A stretch of 64,000 bases of DNA from Gloeobacter kilaueensis JS1 (lineage in GTDB: Bacteria; Cyanobacteriota; Cyanobacteriia; Gloeobacterales; Gloeobacteraceae). Position numbers and translations under genes: made by a program. Under the pieces are notes generated by a model. That model made no database searches, was not told where the DNA came from, and saw nothing but the letters and a program-made list of their open reading frames with translations. Of this stretch, positions 34,327-42,040 are shown one piece after another. How positions within the stretch are numbered: position 1 is the first letter of the stretch; each line of letters opens with the position of its first letter. The stretch lies in NCBI RefSeq assembly GCF_000484535.1, contig NC_022600.1, positions 3,596,001 to 3,660,000 of the forward strand, given 5' to 3'.

Positions 34327-34354
34327 CAGCCCGCCACTACCTGTGTGCGCCGCT

Positions 34355-34393
34355 AAAATCCCCCCTTCTTTTTCCTAAGAAGGGGGGATTTTT
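34355..34393. terminator. Bidirectional intrinsic terminator
   Basis: A perfect 16-bp stem from AAAATCCCCCCTTCTT to AAGAAGGGGGGATTTT with a six-base loop TTTCCT. A-rich left and T-rich right ends give T runs on both strands. It ends the DUF760 transcript on the plus strand and can also stop transcripts arriving from the minus strand. Confidence 0.93.
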
Positions 34394-34597
34394 GTGGACA
34401 GAATCAGGAGAACAAATCCCGAAACGCTCCAGGTGTAGTTATATGCATCCGCTGCATAAGGAGTTGCTTTTCAGAGGAAGAAGGAGTCTGGCCCATTACT
34501 CAACCCAATTGGCCAACCTCTGTTGATTTTCCCATCAATCAGCGGAAGCGGAGCGGACAGCCTTTTGTCAGGCAGAAGGGGGGCAGCGCAAAGTGAG

Positions 34598-34999
34598 TTA
34601 GAGCACGCCAGTTTCCTTGTCATTAAGGCCAGGATAGTCATCTTCATCGGTCGAAAGTAAAGTGGAACCTTTCGCCCAGGTCAATAACGAAATCAGGAAG
34701 GACTGATAGCCGACGTGACGTCTTTGCGCTTCGTCCTTGAGCCACTTGAGCAGTTCTCCGGGCATCCGAATGCTGATGAGAAAGCGTTCGTCGGTTTTAG
34801 CTGCTTCAAGGGTTTCATCGAGACTGGTACGCGGTTTGTAGGCAAAACGTTTCCAGACGTGGCGGTAACGATAGATCGTGCTCACCGAGAGCTGGGTTTC
34901 GGCGGCAAGTTCACGAACGAGTTGGCTGCTCTGCATCGGCAGCGCGTTCTTCTTGTGGAGTGCTTTGAGAGCACTCTCAATTTTGTCCTGGTTTTCCAT
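34598..34999 (-). CDS. HTH plus ribbon-helix-helix DNA-binding protein
   Basis: 133 residues from the ATG at 34999 (GGAGGG about 13 bases upstream); ATG at 35026 or an earlier start are alternatives. Two DNA-binding-like parts are seen: an N-terminal helix-turn-helix (about 20-55, LVRELAAETQLSVSTIYRYR) and a C-terminal ribbon-helix-helix as in BrnA/CopG antitoxins (RFLISIRMPGELLKWLKDEA followed by QRRHVGYQSFLISLLTW). The acidic tail ends DDYPGLNDKETGVL. No toxin gene is adjacent. Probably a stand-alone regulator or an orphan antitoxin. Confidence 0.78.
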   Translation of the reverse strand: MENQDKIESALKALHKKNALPMQSSQLVRELAAETQLSVSTIYRYRHVWKRFAYKPRTSLDETLEAAKTDERFLISIRMPGELLKWLKDEAQRRHVGYQSFLISLLTWAKGSTLLSTDEDDYPGLNDKETGVL

Positions 35000-35099
35000 G
35001 ATCTGCTGATTTCCCTCCGGGATCATAGCTTGCTGTTGCAAACTATACATCAAACATAGCGGACTTCAAGAAAAACTGGTGGGCGATTTTTGTGACTTT

Positions 35100-35996
35100 T
35101 TATCGCCAGAACGCCAACAGGCTGTGAGCAGCGTCAGCGATGATCCCGTCCGCTCCCCATTCTATCAGTATATTCATTTCGGCAACAGAGTTGACAGTCC
35201 AGGGTATTACCAGCAAACCAGCGTCCTTTGCCCGAAGGACAGCGGCCCGATCGAGGGACTGGTAAGCCGGGCACCATATTTGGGTCTTCAAATATCGAGT
35301 ATCGGCAAGCAAATTGATGGGTGTATGGGCTGTCAGTAAACCCGTTTGCAGAGCACTCCAGTGTTGGCTGATCGTCTGAAGTGCCCGAACTGTAAAGGAC
35401 AGAACAATTACATTCTCACAGAAATGCCAGCGCTCGACGGCCTCGATGAGACTTTGCTCAAAGCGATCCGCGCCGGGGCCAAGCCAGAGCGGGTCATAAA
35501 ATGGCGTGCGCTTTATTTCAAGAAATAGACGCAGTCTTTGCAGATAATCTGTCTGCTCTGCCCCCAGACTGGCGTAGGCTCTCAACAGCGCAAAGACCTG
35601 ATCGAGGCTCGGCGGTGCAAAGATGCTGCGGACATTTCTCATAATCTCCGGTGCAAGCCTGCCGGTATAAAGTGGCCCTTCTTCCTTGAACTGGACCGTT
35701 ACCAGGCTGCAATCTGCGATGTAATTATCTTGAATTGCTGACAGAGTAAGACTGCTCCAAAATGGGGGATCAGCAGGCAGGGAAGCTGTCCTGAGCCTGC
35801 ACTTGCCGGGAAGTGGGCCTGGATCGTGGCTGATAATTACCTGGCTATCTCTACTCAGGTAGAGGTCCAGCTCGATGCCATCGACGCGCAGGTCGAGAGC
35901 CTTCTCGATCGCAGGCAAGGTATTTTCTGGAACCAGAGCGCTTGCCCCCCGGTGGGCGATGATCAGTGGCCGCTTTTCAGGTAGGGGCGAGGGCAT
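35100..35996 (-). CDS. Glycerophosphodiester phosphodiesterase family protein
   Basis: 298 residues from the ATG at 35996. The TIM-barrel GDPD signature is present: PLIIAHRGASALVPENTLPA, then VDGIELDLYLSRDSQVIISHDP, giving the catalytic His pair and the Glu/Asp metal ligands. The C-terminal barrel closes with DAGLLVIPWTVNSVAEMNIL and WGADGIIAD. It hydrolyses glycerophosphodiesters to glycerol 3-phosphate plus an alcohol. No signal peptide. It has lower GC content than the flanking genes and an insertion between the HD motif and EIKR. It overlaps the end of chlP by 20 bases. Confidence 0.9.
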   Translation of the reverse strand: MPSPLPEKRPLIIAHRGASALVPENTLPAIEKALDLRVDGIELDLYLSRDSQVIISHDPGPLPGKCRLRTASLPADPPFWSSLTLSAIQDNYIADCSLVTVQFKEEGPLYTGRLAPEIMRNVRSIFAPPSLDQVFALLRAYASLGAEQTDYLQRLRLFLEIKRTPFYDPLWLGPGADRFEQSLIEAVERWHFCENVIVLSFTVRALQTISQHWSALQTGLLTAHTPINLLADTRYLKTQIWCPAYQSLDRAAVLRAKDAGLLVIPWTVNSVAEMNILIEWGADGIIADAAHSLLAFWR

Positions 35997-37170
35997 TGCC
36001 GCGAATGAGCGAACCGAGGGTCTTGAGGGTGATCTTGGCCTGGACGAGGGGGTTGGCGGGCACGACCGTCTTATAAAGGTAAGAGTCGAAGGTGAGCCGC
36101 TGCACGTCGCGGTCGGCGCACATCTCGACGAACGCCTCGCGGGTGGCGTCGCTGCGATAAAAGACATCCTGGAGAATCGAGAGTACCCGGTAGGTCAGGC
36201 CGTACTGCTTGTCCCAGCGCTGGACGTACTGCTGCAATTGGGCCTCTGTGGGCAATCTGCCCCCTTCCGCCGCCTCGACGATCGCCTGGGCGGCCATCCG
36301 CCCTGACTTGGCCGCAAAGTAGATGCCCTCGCCGCTCGATTTGGTAACATAGCCGGCGGCGTCGCCCACGAGCATTACCCGCTCGACCACTCGCCGGGGA
36401 CGGGAGCGCTCCGGTAGAGGGTGGGCTTCGATCTTGATAATCTTGCCTCCGGCAATCTTGTCGCCGGCCCGCGCCCGGAGCGCCTGTTGCATCCGGCGGA
36501 TGCCGTCCTTGTTGGGAGACATCGTGCCGGTGCCGACGGCGACGTGGGTCGATTTGGGAAAGATCCAGGCATAAAAGTCGGGTGAGACATCGAAGCCCAG
36601 ATACATCTCAGCCCGGTCCTCGTAGTAGGCCATCTTGTCCGGCGGCAACTGGATGCGCTCTTGAAAGGCGATGGCGTAAGGCACTTCGCCCGCATCGATG
36701 GTCTTAGCGATCTTGGAATGGAAGCCGTCGGCTCCGATCACGATGTCGGCGCTGAGGGTGTGGGCCCTGCCCGCCTTGTCGCGGTATTCGAGGGTATAGG
36801 GCGTGCCCCGCTTCAACTCGGTAAAGGTACCCTCGATCAGGTGGGTGCCCTGTTTGGCGGCGCGGTTGCGCAAAAAGCTGTCGAGCACCTCGCGGCGGCA
36901 CATGCCGATGTACTCGTTCTGGTTGGTGAGCGAAATATCGACGGCGTGGTTACTGGGTGAGATCATCGACATATTGCGCACGCGCCGGTCGATGATCGAC
37001 TCAGGCAGGTCAAATTCATCGACCATACACAGCGGGATCGCCCCGCCGCAGGGTTTGGCGTTGGAGAGGTTCTTCTCGATGAGATAGGTCTCAAAACCGG
37101 CCTGGGCGCAGACTTCGGCGGCGCTCGAACCGCCCGGTCCTGACCCTACCACTGCTACTCGAAGTGTCAC
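35977..37170 (-). CDS. chlP: Geranylgeranyl reductase of chlorophyll synthesis
   Basis: 397 residues; GTG start preceded by AGGAGAGG. It reduces the geranylgeranyl group to phytyl for chlorophyll and tocopherol. FAD-binding VAVVGSGPGGSSAAEVCAQA, then the ChlP-typical AKPCGGAIPLCMVDEFDLP, ISPSNHAVDISLTNQNEYIG and CRREVLDSFLRNRAAKQG; the FAD GD motif is in VMLVGDAAGYVTKSSGEGIY. The length and the CGGAIPLC segment distinguish it from archaeal-type lipid reductases. It is the strongest evidence in the window that the organism is photosynthetic. Confidence 0.94.
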   Translation of the reverse strand: MTLRVAVVGSGPGGSSAAEVCAQAGFETYLIEKNLSNAKPCGGAIPLCMVDEFDLPESIIDRRVRNMSMISPSNHAVDISLTNQNEYIGMCRREVLDSFLRNRAAKQGTHLIEGTFTELKRGTPYTLEYRDKAGRAHTLSADIVIGADGFHSKIAKTIDAGEVPYAIAFQERIQLPPDKMAYYEDRAEMYLGFDVSPDFYAWIFPKSTHVAVGTGTMSPNKDGIRRMQQALRARAGDKIAGGKIIKIEAHPLPERSRPRRVVERVMLVGDAAGYVTKSSGEGIYFAAKSGRMAAQAIVEAAEGGRLPTEAQLQQYVQRWDKQYGLTYRVLSILQDVFYRSDATREAFVEMCADRDVQRLTFDSYLYKTVVPANPLVQAKITLKTLGSLIRGNALAPT

Positions 37171-37224
37171 CGGCCTCTCCTTCTCGTGCGCGAAACAGCT
37201 GACTTGGAGCGCATCTTAACACGC

Positions 37225-38997
37225 TCAGTCAAATTTTTCGGGCGAGGCGAGGGGGAAGAGGCGTTCTTTGAAGAGCAGATCGAACCCGGTAGTGGGGGCC
37301 ATTTGCCGGACGGTCTGCTCGATACCGAGGGTGCGCAGGATGAGGCGCAGGGCGTCTTGACCCAACAGCGAGGCGAGGGGGCTGGATTCTTGGTCGATAG
37401 GTTCAAAAGTAACGGAATCGGGGGAGAGCTTGGCTTTGTCGGCAGCCAGGGCAAGGGCCGTATCGAGGCCGCCCAGGCGATCGACGAGACCTAGCTGTTG
37501 GGCGCGCCGACCGAGCCAGGTGCGGCCCTGGGCAATTTTTTCGAGATCGGCGACGGGTTTGTGGCGGCCCTGGGCGGCGAGGCTCACAAAGCGCCGGTAC
37601 TCGAAGAGCAAGCGCTCATCGTAGCCCTGGGCTTCGCTGGGGCTGAGGGGGCGGAGGCCGATGAGTTCGTCGGCGTGGGCACCGCGCTTGAAGGTTTCGG
37701 GGGTGAGGGCGAGGTTGCTGTAGAGCTTCTGGAGATTGGGCACTACCGACCAGATGCCGATCGATCCGGTCTGGGTCGAAGGTTGAGCGACGATCGCCGT
37801 CGCGTCCATCGAGATCCAGTAGCCGCCGCTTGCCGCCGAATCGCCCATCGAGACGATCACGGGCTTTTTGGCGCGCAACTTCTCGACTTCGCGGCGCACA
37901 AGGTCGCAGCCGATCCCTGCCCCGCCGGGAGAATCGACCCGGAGGACGACGGCTTTGATCTCGTCGCGGCGGCCCGCTTCCCGCAGCGCTTTGATCAATG
38001 GTTCAGAACCCTGGGTCGGTCCATCGGAAAGCGGGTTGGGGCTGCCGCCATTGCCTGAGACGATGAGACCCTGGGCGACGATGAGCCCAACTTTGTTAGC
38101 TCCCACCGCCAGTCCCACCGAGGCCGGGGCCACGCGGGTGTAGTCGGTGGCGCTCACGGTCTGGAGGTTTTTGTCTGGGTCGCTGCCGGTCTGCTTTTTA
38201 AGCTGGCTTTCGACCTCGTCCCAGTAGGCCACGCCGTCGATGAGCCGGTGGCTCAATGCCCACTCAGCCGAAAGGCCGCTCGCATCGACGAGCCCCCGGA
38301 CTTCGGTGACTGGAATCCGGCGGCCCGCTGCGACGGCAGCGACGAAGGTCTCGAACTGTTCGCTCAAGTTGGCGTTAATCATCTCCTTGACCGGCTCGCT
38401 GAAGGCGACGCGGCCCAAAGATTCGCCGCTCTGGGACTTGTACTTGCCGTAGCGAAAGTACTGGACGCCGATGCCCAGTTTGGCGAACAGTCCCGGATAG
38501 TGGCTGGTGGAGTTGACCAGGCCGTTCATCTCGAAGATGCCGCCGGGAGGCATGTAGAAGCGGTCGAAGGCTAGGGCCAGATAATAGAGCCGCTCGTTCA
38601 TCAGCTCGGCATAACCGGTGACGGGCTTGCCGCTCTTGCGCAGGGCAACCAGGGCGTCGCGCAGCTCTTCTGTCTGGGCCCACCCCAGGGCAGCACCGTC
38701 GATGCGCAGCAGGACAGCCTTGATTCGGTTGTCCTTTGCCGCCTTCTTCAGATCCCCCAGGAGGTCTTTGAGAGTAAGGGTGTCGCTGCCCAATAGTCCC
38801 GAGAGCAGATCGCTGTTCGCCTTCTCCGGTAGATCGCCTGCGAGCTTAATTTCGAGAACCGAGTTGTCTGCAATCTGGGGACCGCGATTGAGCAGGACGA
38901 GTCCCACCAGACCCACCAGCACCAGTACCAGAAAAAGCCCGCCAAACACCGCCAGAACGCGCACCAGCCAGACGCCGACTTGCCTGAGAATGTTCAT
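37225..38997 (-). CDS. sppA: Signal peptide peptidase SppA, long 67K type
   Basis: 590 residues with one N-terminal membrane anchor (about 10-33, LVRVLAVFGGLFLVLVLVGL). Two tandem S49 domains make the long form. The nucleophile serine is in VSMGDSAASGGYW of the C-terminal domain and the general-base lysine is in the RYGKYKSQSGESLGR segment of the N-terminal domain. It cuts remnant signal peptides in the membrane. In cyanobacteria related SppA enzymes act in light-dependent antenna degradation. It precedes chlP in the same direction, 54 bases apart. Confidence 0.94.
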   Translation of the reverse strand: MNILRQVGVWLVRVLAVFGGLFLVLVLVGLVGLVLLNRGPQIADNSVLEIKLAGDLPEKANSDLLSGLLGSDTLTLKDLLGDLKKAAKDNRIKAVLLRIDGAALGWAQTEELRDALVALRKSGKPVTGYAELMNERLYYLALAFDRFYMPPGGIFEMNGLVNSTSHYPGLFAKLGIGVQYFRYGKYKSQSGESLGRVAFSEPVKEMINANLSEQFETFVAAVAAGRRIPVTEVRGLVDASGLSAEWALSHRLIDGVAYWDEVESQLKKQTGSDPDKNLQTVSATDYTRVAPASVGLAVGANKVGLIVAQGLIVSGNGGSPNPLSDGPTQGSEPLIKALREAGRRDEIKAVVLRVDSPGGAGIGCDLVRREVEKLRAKKPVIVSMGDSAASGGYWISMDATAIVAQPSTQTGSIGIWSVVPNLQKLYSNLALTPETFKRGAHADELIGLRPLSPSEAQGYDERLLFEYRRFVSLAAQGRHKPVADLEKIAQGRTWLGRRAQQLGLVDRLGGLDTALALAADKAKLSPDSVTFEPIDQESSPLASLLGQDALRLILRTLGIEQTVRQMAPTTGFDLLFKERLFPLASPEKFD

Positions 38998-39035
38998 CTT
39001 TTGCTGCCAACCGTCAGCGCGATTCTAACAAAGCT

Positions 39036-39713
39036 TTACTGTTGATCCCTGGCCGGATCCTTATCCTTTGGCTGATTGCGCAGCCGCCAGACCCAAAAGC
39101 TCAAAGCGGCCAGCACCAGGGCAAAGGCGATCGTCAGCGGCGTCTGAGCCACCAGCGGATAGTGAACGCCCGTTCCCAGCGTATGGAGCAGAGCCAGAAA
39201 GGCGACGAAGAAGACGCCCTGGTGCAAGCTCTTCCAGGCTCCCTGCAAAAGGCGCACCGAAAAGTTGTTGCTCGTGAGCGCCAGGGGCACCATCGCAAGC
39301 AGGGCGAATATACCGAGCATCACGCCAAACTGCATGTCTCGCGGCAAAAAGAACATCCCGTCCAGACTGCCCCCCAACACATGCACGATCTGCGACCACG
39401 TGTGCAGCAGCGAAAAAGCAAAGGTCAAAAGCCCCAGATAGCGCCGCTCCTTGAGCAGACCCGGTAAGAAGCGGCTGAGAGGCCGGGCCGCCAGAGTCAA
39501 CCCGAGACAGACCAGCGCCAGATGCCCCTCCACCTCGCTCAACCGCTGCTGCACCAGATGGTCACTGCTCTGCAAAAAGCTGGCAGCGACAAACCCGAGC
39601 AGGCTCGCCGTCAGAAGCCACGTAAGTTTGCGGCCATCACTCATCCGACCGGGGGAGAGGTCTACCCCGGCAGGCTCGCGTTGCTCGATCGGGCTGGTCG
39701 ATTCTTTGGACAT
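39036..39713 (-). CDS. Ferric-reductase-like six-helix membrane protein
   Basis: 225 residues with six hydrophobic segments starting at about residue 29. The order and the paired histidines (SLLHTWSQIVHVLGG and SLHQGVFFVAFLALLHTLG) match the ferric reductase-like transmembrane domain that binds two b hemes, as in MsrQ/YedZ. The basic RPLSRFLPGLLKERRYLG loop is also typical. The N-terminus is soluble and Ser/Pro-rich. It has no flavin domain and no MsrP gene beside it, so its electron donor and acceptor are unknown. 38 bases separate it from sppA. Confidence 0.82.
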   Translation of the reverse strand: MSKESTSPIEQREPAGVDLSPGRMSDGRKLTWLLTASLLGFVAASFLQSSDHLVQQRLSEVEGHLALVCLGLTLAARPLSRFLPGLLKERRYLGLLTFAFSLLHTWSQIVHVLGGSLDGMFFLPRDMQFGVMLGIFALLAMVPLALTSNNFSVRLLQGAWKSLHQGVFFVAFLALLHTLGTGVHYPLVAQTPLTIAFALVLAALSFWVWRLRNQPKDKDPARDQQ

Positions 39714-39814
39714 ACAGACTCGAAGGCTTCCTCTTTACGCTACTGTGCAGCGGCAGATCCGCAGCCGTTCTTAAGACAGCTTTTAAGTCGTCTGACTCGT
39801 CTTGTCGGACGGGG

Positions 39815-39844
39815 TTGACAGTGTCCCTCAATTATTGTTAAGTT
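39815..39844 (+). promoter_or_regulatory. Probable sigma70-type promoter of the first four-cysteine protein gene
   Basis: A perfect -35 box TTGACA at 39815-39820, an 18-base spacer, and a weaker -10 candidate TAAGTT at 39839-39844. The stretch around the -10 is AT-rich against the GC-rich background. It is about 40 bases upstream of the start at 39883. Confidence 0.55.
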
Positions 39845-39882
39845 AAATTACAGGTAGTTTACAAAGCTTAATGGAGTTGCCC

Positions 39883-40233
39883 ATGTTTTCGGCGAACGCG
39901 ATGCCCCAGCTCAAGGATGGCCGGGTTGAACTGGATCTCGAGTTCAAGAGCTTCTTTGTCAATCTCGTCGAGCGCAGCTACCGCGAGGGTCTGTCCCTTG
40001 TGCGCATCAAGGAGGACATCGCCACCGTGCGCCGCGAACTGGAAGTAGCGGGCCTGGCGGAGATGCCGCTGGAGCAGTGGGCGGAGGAGGCGATCTTTGC
40101 CCTCAAGCGCCGCGAGAACCTGCCCTTGCGGGCCGTCGATGCGAATGCAAACCTGGCGGTCTGCAAGCTGTGCGGCAAGGTTGGTCCCTACCGCGAGACC
40201 AACTGCGCCTCCTTCTGCCCCTACGGCATCTGA
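39883..40233 (+). CDS. Four-cysteine small protein, copy A
   Basis: 116 residues from the ATG at 39883, chosen because GGAG ends six bases before it; an in-frame ATG at 39871 overlaps that ribosome site. Residues about 15-80 are helical and charged (VELDLEFKSFFVNLVERSYR, then LVRIKEDIATVRREL). The C-terminus is a compact cysteine motif CKLCGKVGPYRETNCASFCP ending YGI: C-x2-C, nine residues, C-x3-C, which looks like a zinc or metal-cluster site. No signal or membrane segment. No family recognised. Copy B lies 360 bases downstream. Confidence 0.82.
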   Translation: MFSANAMPQLKDGRVELDLEFKSFFVNLVERSYREGLSLVRIKEDIATVRRELEVAGLAEMPLEQWAEEAIFALKRRENLPLRAVDANANLAVCKLCGKVGPYRETNCASFCPYGI

Positions 40234-40593
40234 AACACGACCCCACGGACACTCAAGCACCCAGGGCAGGGTCAGAGACGACCTTGCCTTTTTGTTGAGC
40301 GCTCCCTGAGCTTTCAATCATCTGCCGGACGGCACGCCCTCGCCCTCAAATACGGCTGAGGGGCGCAACAGCAGCATGAAACGCAGCGAAGAACTCTTGA
40401 TTCTTCAAATCAAGAAACCTTGGTAATTGTTTGAGGTTTCTGTTGGTGAAGAATTAAAGCTTTTAGCGGACCGGACCCCAAATTGGCCACTGGGTTTCAA
40501 TAGGATAGGAAGCGAATAGTCGGAACCTCGCAAGCTGGCGCAAGCGGCTCTGCTCCGTCTAGTCACATTCTTATTGATAAAAAGAGAGCACCC
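40234..40593 (+). other. 360-base spacer between the tandem paralogues, with two hairpins
   Basis: No open frame worth calling. It contains two adjacent inverted repeats at 40396-40440, listed separately, and an AT-rich stretch before copy B. The length and the hairpins suggest that copy B has its own promoter or that its expression is tuned separately from copy A. Confidence 0.6.
40396..40440. repeat. Two adjacent inverted repeats in the paralogue spacer
   Basis: First: CTTGATT-cttca-AATCAAG (40396-40414). Second, sharing base 40414: GAAACCT, a 13-base loop, AGGTTTC (40414-40440). Together they would form two stacked hairpins in an RNA on either strand. No T run follows. They lie about 150 bases before the copy B start. 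Confidence 0.55.
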
Positions 40594-40932
40594 ATGCAAG
40601 ATTCGTTCGTGTCCGTCGAACCGGTGATCGAGTGCGGTCCCGCCGATCTTGACCTCGATTTCAAAGTATTTTTCATCGAACTGGTCGAACGCAGCTATCG
40701 CCAGGGCCACCCGCTCGATCGGATCATTGCCGACATTCAGACAGCTTGCTGTCAGTTGGGTGTGCCCGGTCTCGACGAATTGCGCTTTGTGCAGTGGGCC
40801 GAGCAAACTTTCGAGCAGCTCGAAAAGCAACAATCACAGCCGCAGAGTGCTCTCAATGTCTGCCATCTGTGCGGCAAGATCGCTCCCTACCGCGAGAGCA
40901 ACTGTGCCTCCTTCTGCCCTTACAGTAGCTAA
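40594..40932 (+). CDS. Four-cysteine small protein, copy B
   Basis: 112 residues, clearly paralogous to copy A: LDLDFKVFFIELVERSYRQG corresponds to LDLEFKSFFVNLVERSYREG, both have QWAE in the middle, and both end CxLCGKxxPYRExNCASFCPY. The C-x2-C-x9-C-x3-C spacing is identical. Two additional cysteines (ACCQLG) occur only here. Start ATG with a modest GAGAG upstream. Function unknown; the shared ending suggests a metal site or redox switch rather than a simple structural tail. Confidence 0.82.
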   Translation: MQDSFVSVEPVIECGPADLDLDFKVFFIELVERSYRQGHPLDRIIADIQTACCQLGVPGLDELRFVQWAEQTFEQLEKQQSQPQSALNVCHLCGKIAPYRESNCASFCPYSS

Positions 40933-40947
40933 TCACTTTGCGCAGCT

Positions 40948-41697
40948 TTAGAGCTTTTCGCCGCTGAGCACAAATGTCGGATCGAGGGCGACAAACGCCT
41001 GCTGCGCGCCGCGCCGCTCAAGGCGACAGATGGCCGCCTGTACGACTTCGACCTGGCGGGCCTGCAACTGGGCAAAGCCTTCGGTGATCTGATAGAGCCC
41101 TTCGAGGGTCGAGGTCACCGCTACCACCCTGCCGCCGGGGCGCAGTCTGGACCAGACTGCCGCCAGAACCGCCGGTAGAGACTGGCCGCCCTCGATGCAG
41201 ACGCGATCGGGATCTTCTACCAGTGCGTTCAGGCACTCCGGGGCGCTACCGCGCCGCACTTCGACGCTGGTGATCGCAAACTTGTGGCAGTTGCGCTCGA
41301 TCAACTCCGCCACCTCCTCGTCGCGCTCGATCGCCACGATCGGCGCGCTCGGGCAGAGCAGGGCCGCCTCGACGGCGATCGTGCCGGTCCCCGCACCGAT
41401 ATCCCAGAGTACGGCCCCACAGTGCAGCCGCAGCTGCGAGAGCATCAGCACCCGCACCTCCCTTGGACTGAGGGGAATGCCCGGAATGCGCTCGAACAGC
41501 TCGTCCGGGAGGCCAGGTGTGGAGTAGGGCCAAAGCGAATCGGAACTTGCCAACTGATTCTTGCTCGGCGGATCGCCCACTAACCTAACCGAGGCGACCT
41601 GCTCTTTGGAGGGCAACGGCGCTTCTGCCTGGAGGAATATTTCATTTGGTTGCCATTTTGATCTGACTGTTTCAGCCTCCGCTAGACTGCTTCTCAT
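40948..41697 (-). CDS. cbiT: Precorrin-6B/7 methyltransferase CbiT-like
   Basis: 249 residues. The SAM-binding fold is clear: GAVLWDIGAGTGTIAVEAAL, PIVAIERDEEVAELI, RVCIEGGQSLPAVLAAVW and RLRPGGRVVAVT. The motif IPLSPREVRVLMLSQLRL before it is typical of CbiT/CobL C-terminal methylases, which methylate and decarboxylate at C-12 to C-15 in cobalamin synthesis. A ~50-residue N-terminal extension has no recognisable domain, so the start may be later. It is a single gene here, separate from other cobalamin genes. Confidence 0.87.
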   Translation of the reverse strand: MRSSLAEAETVRSKWQPNEIFLQAEAPLPSKEQVASVRLVGDPPSKNQLASSDSLWPYSTPGLPDELFERIPGIPLSPREVRVLMLSQLRLHCGAVLWDIGAGTGTIAVEAALLCPSAPIVAIERDEEVAELIERNCHKFAITSVEVRRGSAPECLNALVEDPDRVCIEGGQSLPAVLAAVWSRLRPGGRVVAVTSTLEGLYQITEGFAQLQARQVEVVQAAICRLERRGAQQAFVALDPTFVLSGEKL

Positions 41698-41722
41698 TTG
41701 CAGTCATAGCCTGGGTGTCATC

Positions 41723-42040
41723 ATGGGAAGCATTGTCTGGCAGGACACAATCATTTATCTTTCATTCCTGGCCTGCATCGCTGGACTGGTGCTCGTCTTC
41801 GCCTTTCGGCGCACCGCGCCAAGCGAACTGGAGCAAGTCGATGAAGGTCTATTTGCCATGATTTTCGCTTTCTGGATTGTCTATTGCGCGACGGTGATCG
41901 TCGTGCGACTCGATTGGCTTGAAAGCGAGTGGATCGTGCGCAGCCTGCGGCTGACCAGCGCGCTGTCCTACTTTCTGACCTGGGCGAGTGTGCTGAGTCT
42001 GCCTCTGCATCGCATTGCTGCGGTTCGGGAAATCGAGTGA
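41723..42040 (+). CDS. Three-helix membrane protein, unknown function
   Basis: 105 residues from the ATG at 41723. Three hydrophobic segments: about 8-28 (IIYLSFLACIAGLVLVFAF), 44-62 (LFAMIFAFWIVYCATVIVV), and 77-95 (LTSALSYFLTWASVLSLPL), with an acidic loop APSELEQVDEG. No family recognised. Its stop overlaps the GTG start of the downstream methyltransferase (GTGA), suggesting translational coupling. It is divergent from cbiT with only 25 bases between. Confidence 0.68.
   Translation: MGSIVWQDTIIYLSFLACIAGLVLVFAFRRTAPSELEQVDEGLFAMIFAFWIVYCATVIVVRLDWLESEWIVRSLRLTSALSYFLTWASVLSLPLHRIAAVREIE

Noticed and set aside
39821-39838. An NtcA or LexA site in the copy A promoter spacer
   Set aside because: No GTA-N8-TAC or other recognised operator pattern is present between the -35 and -10 candidates.
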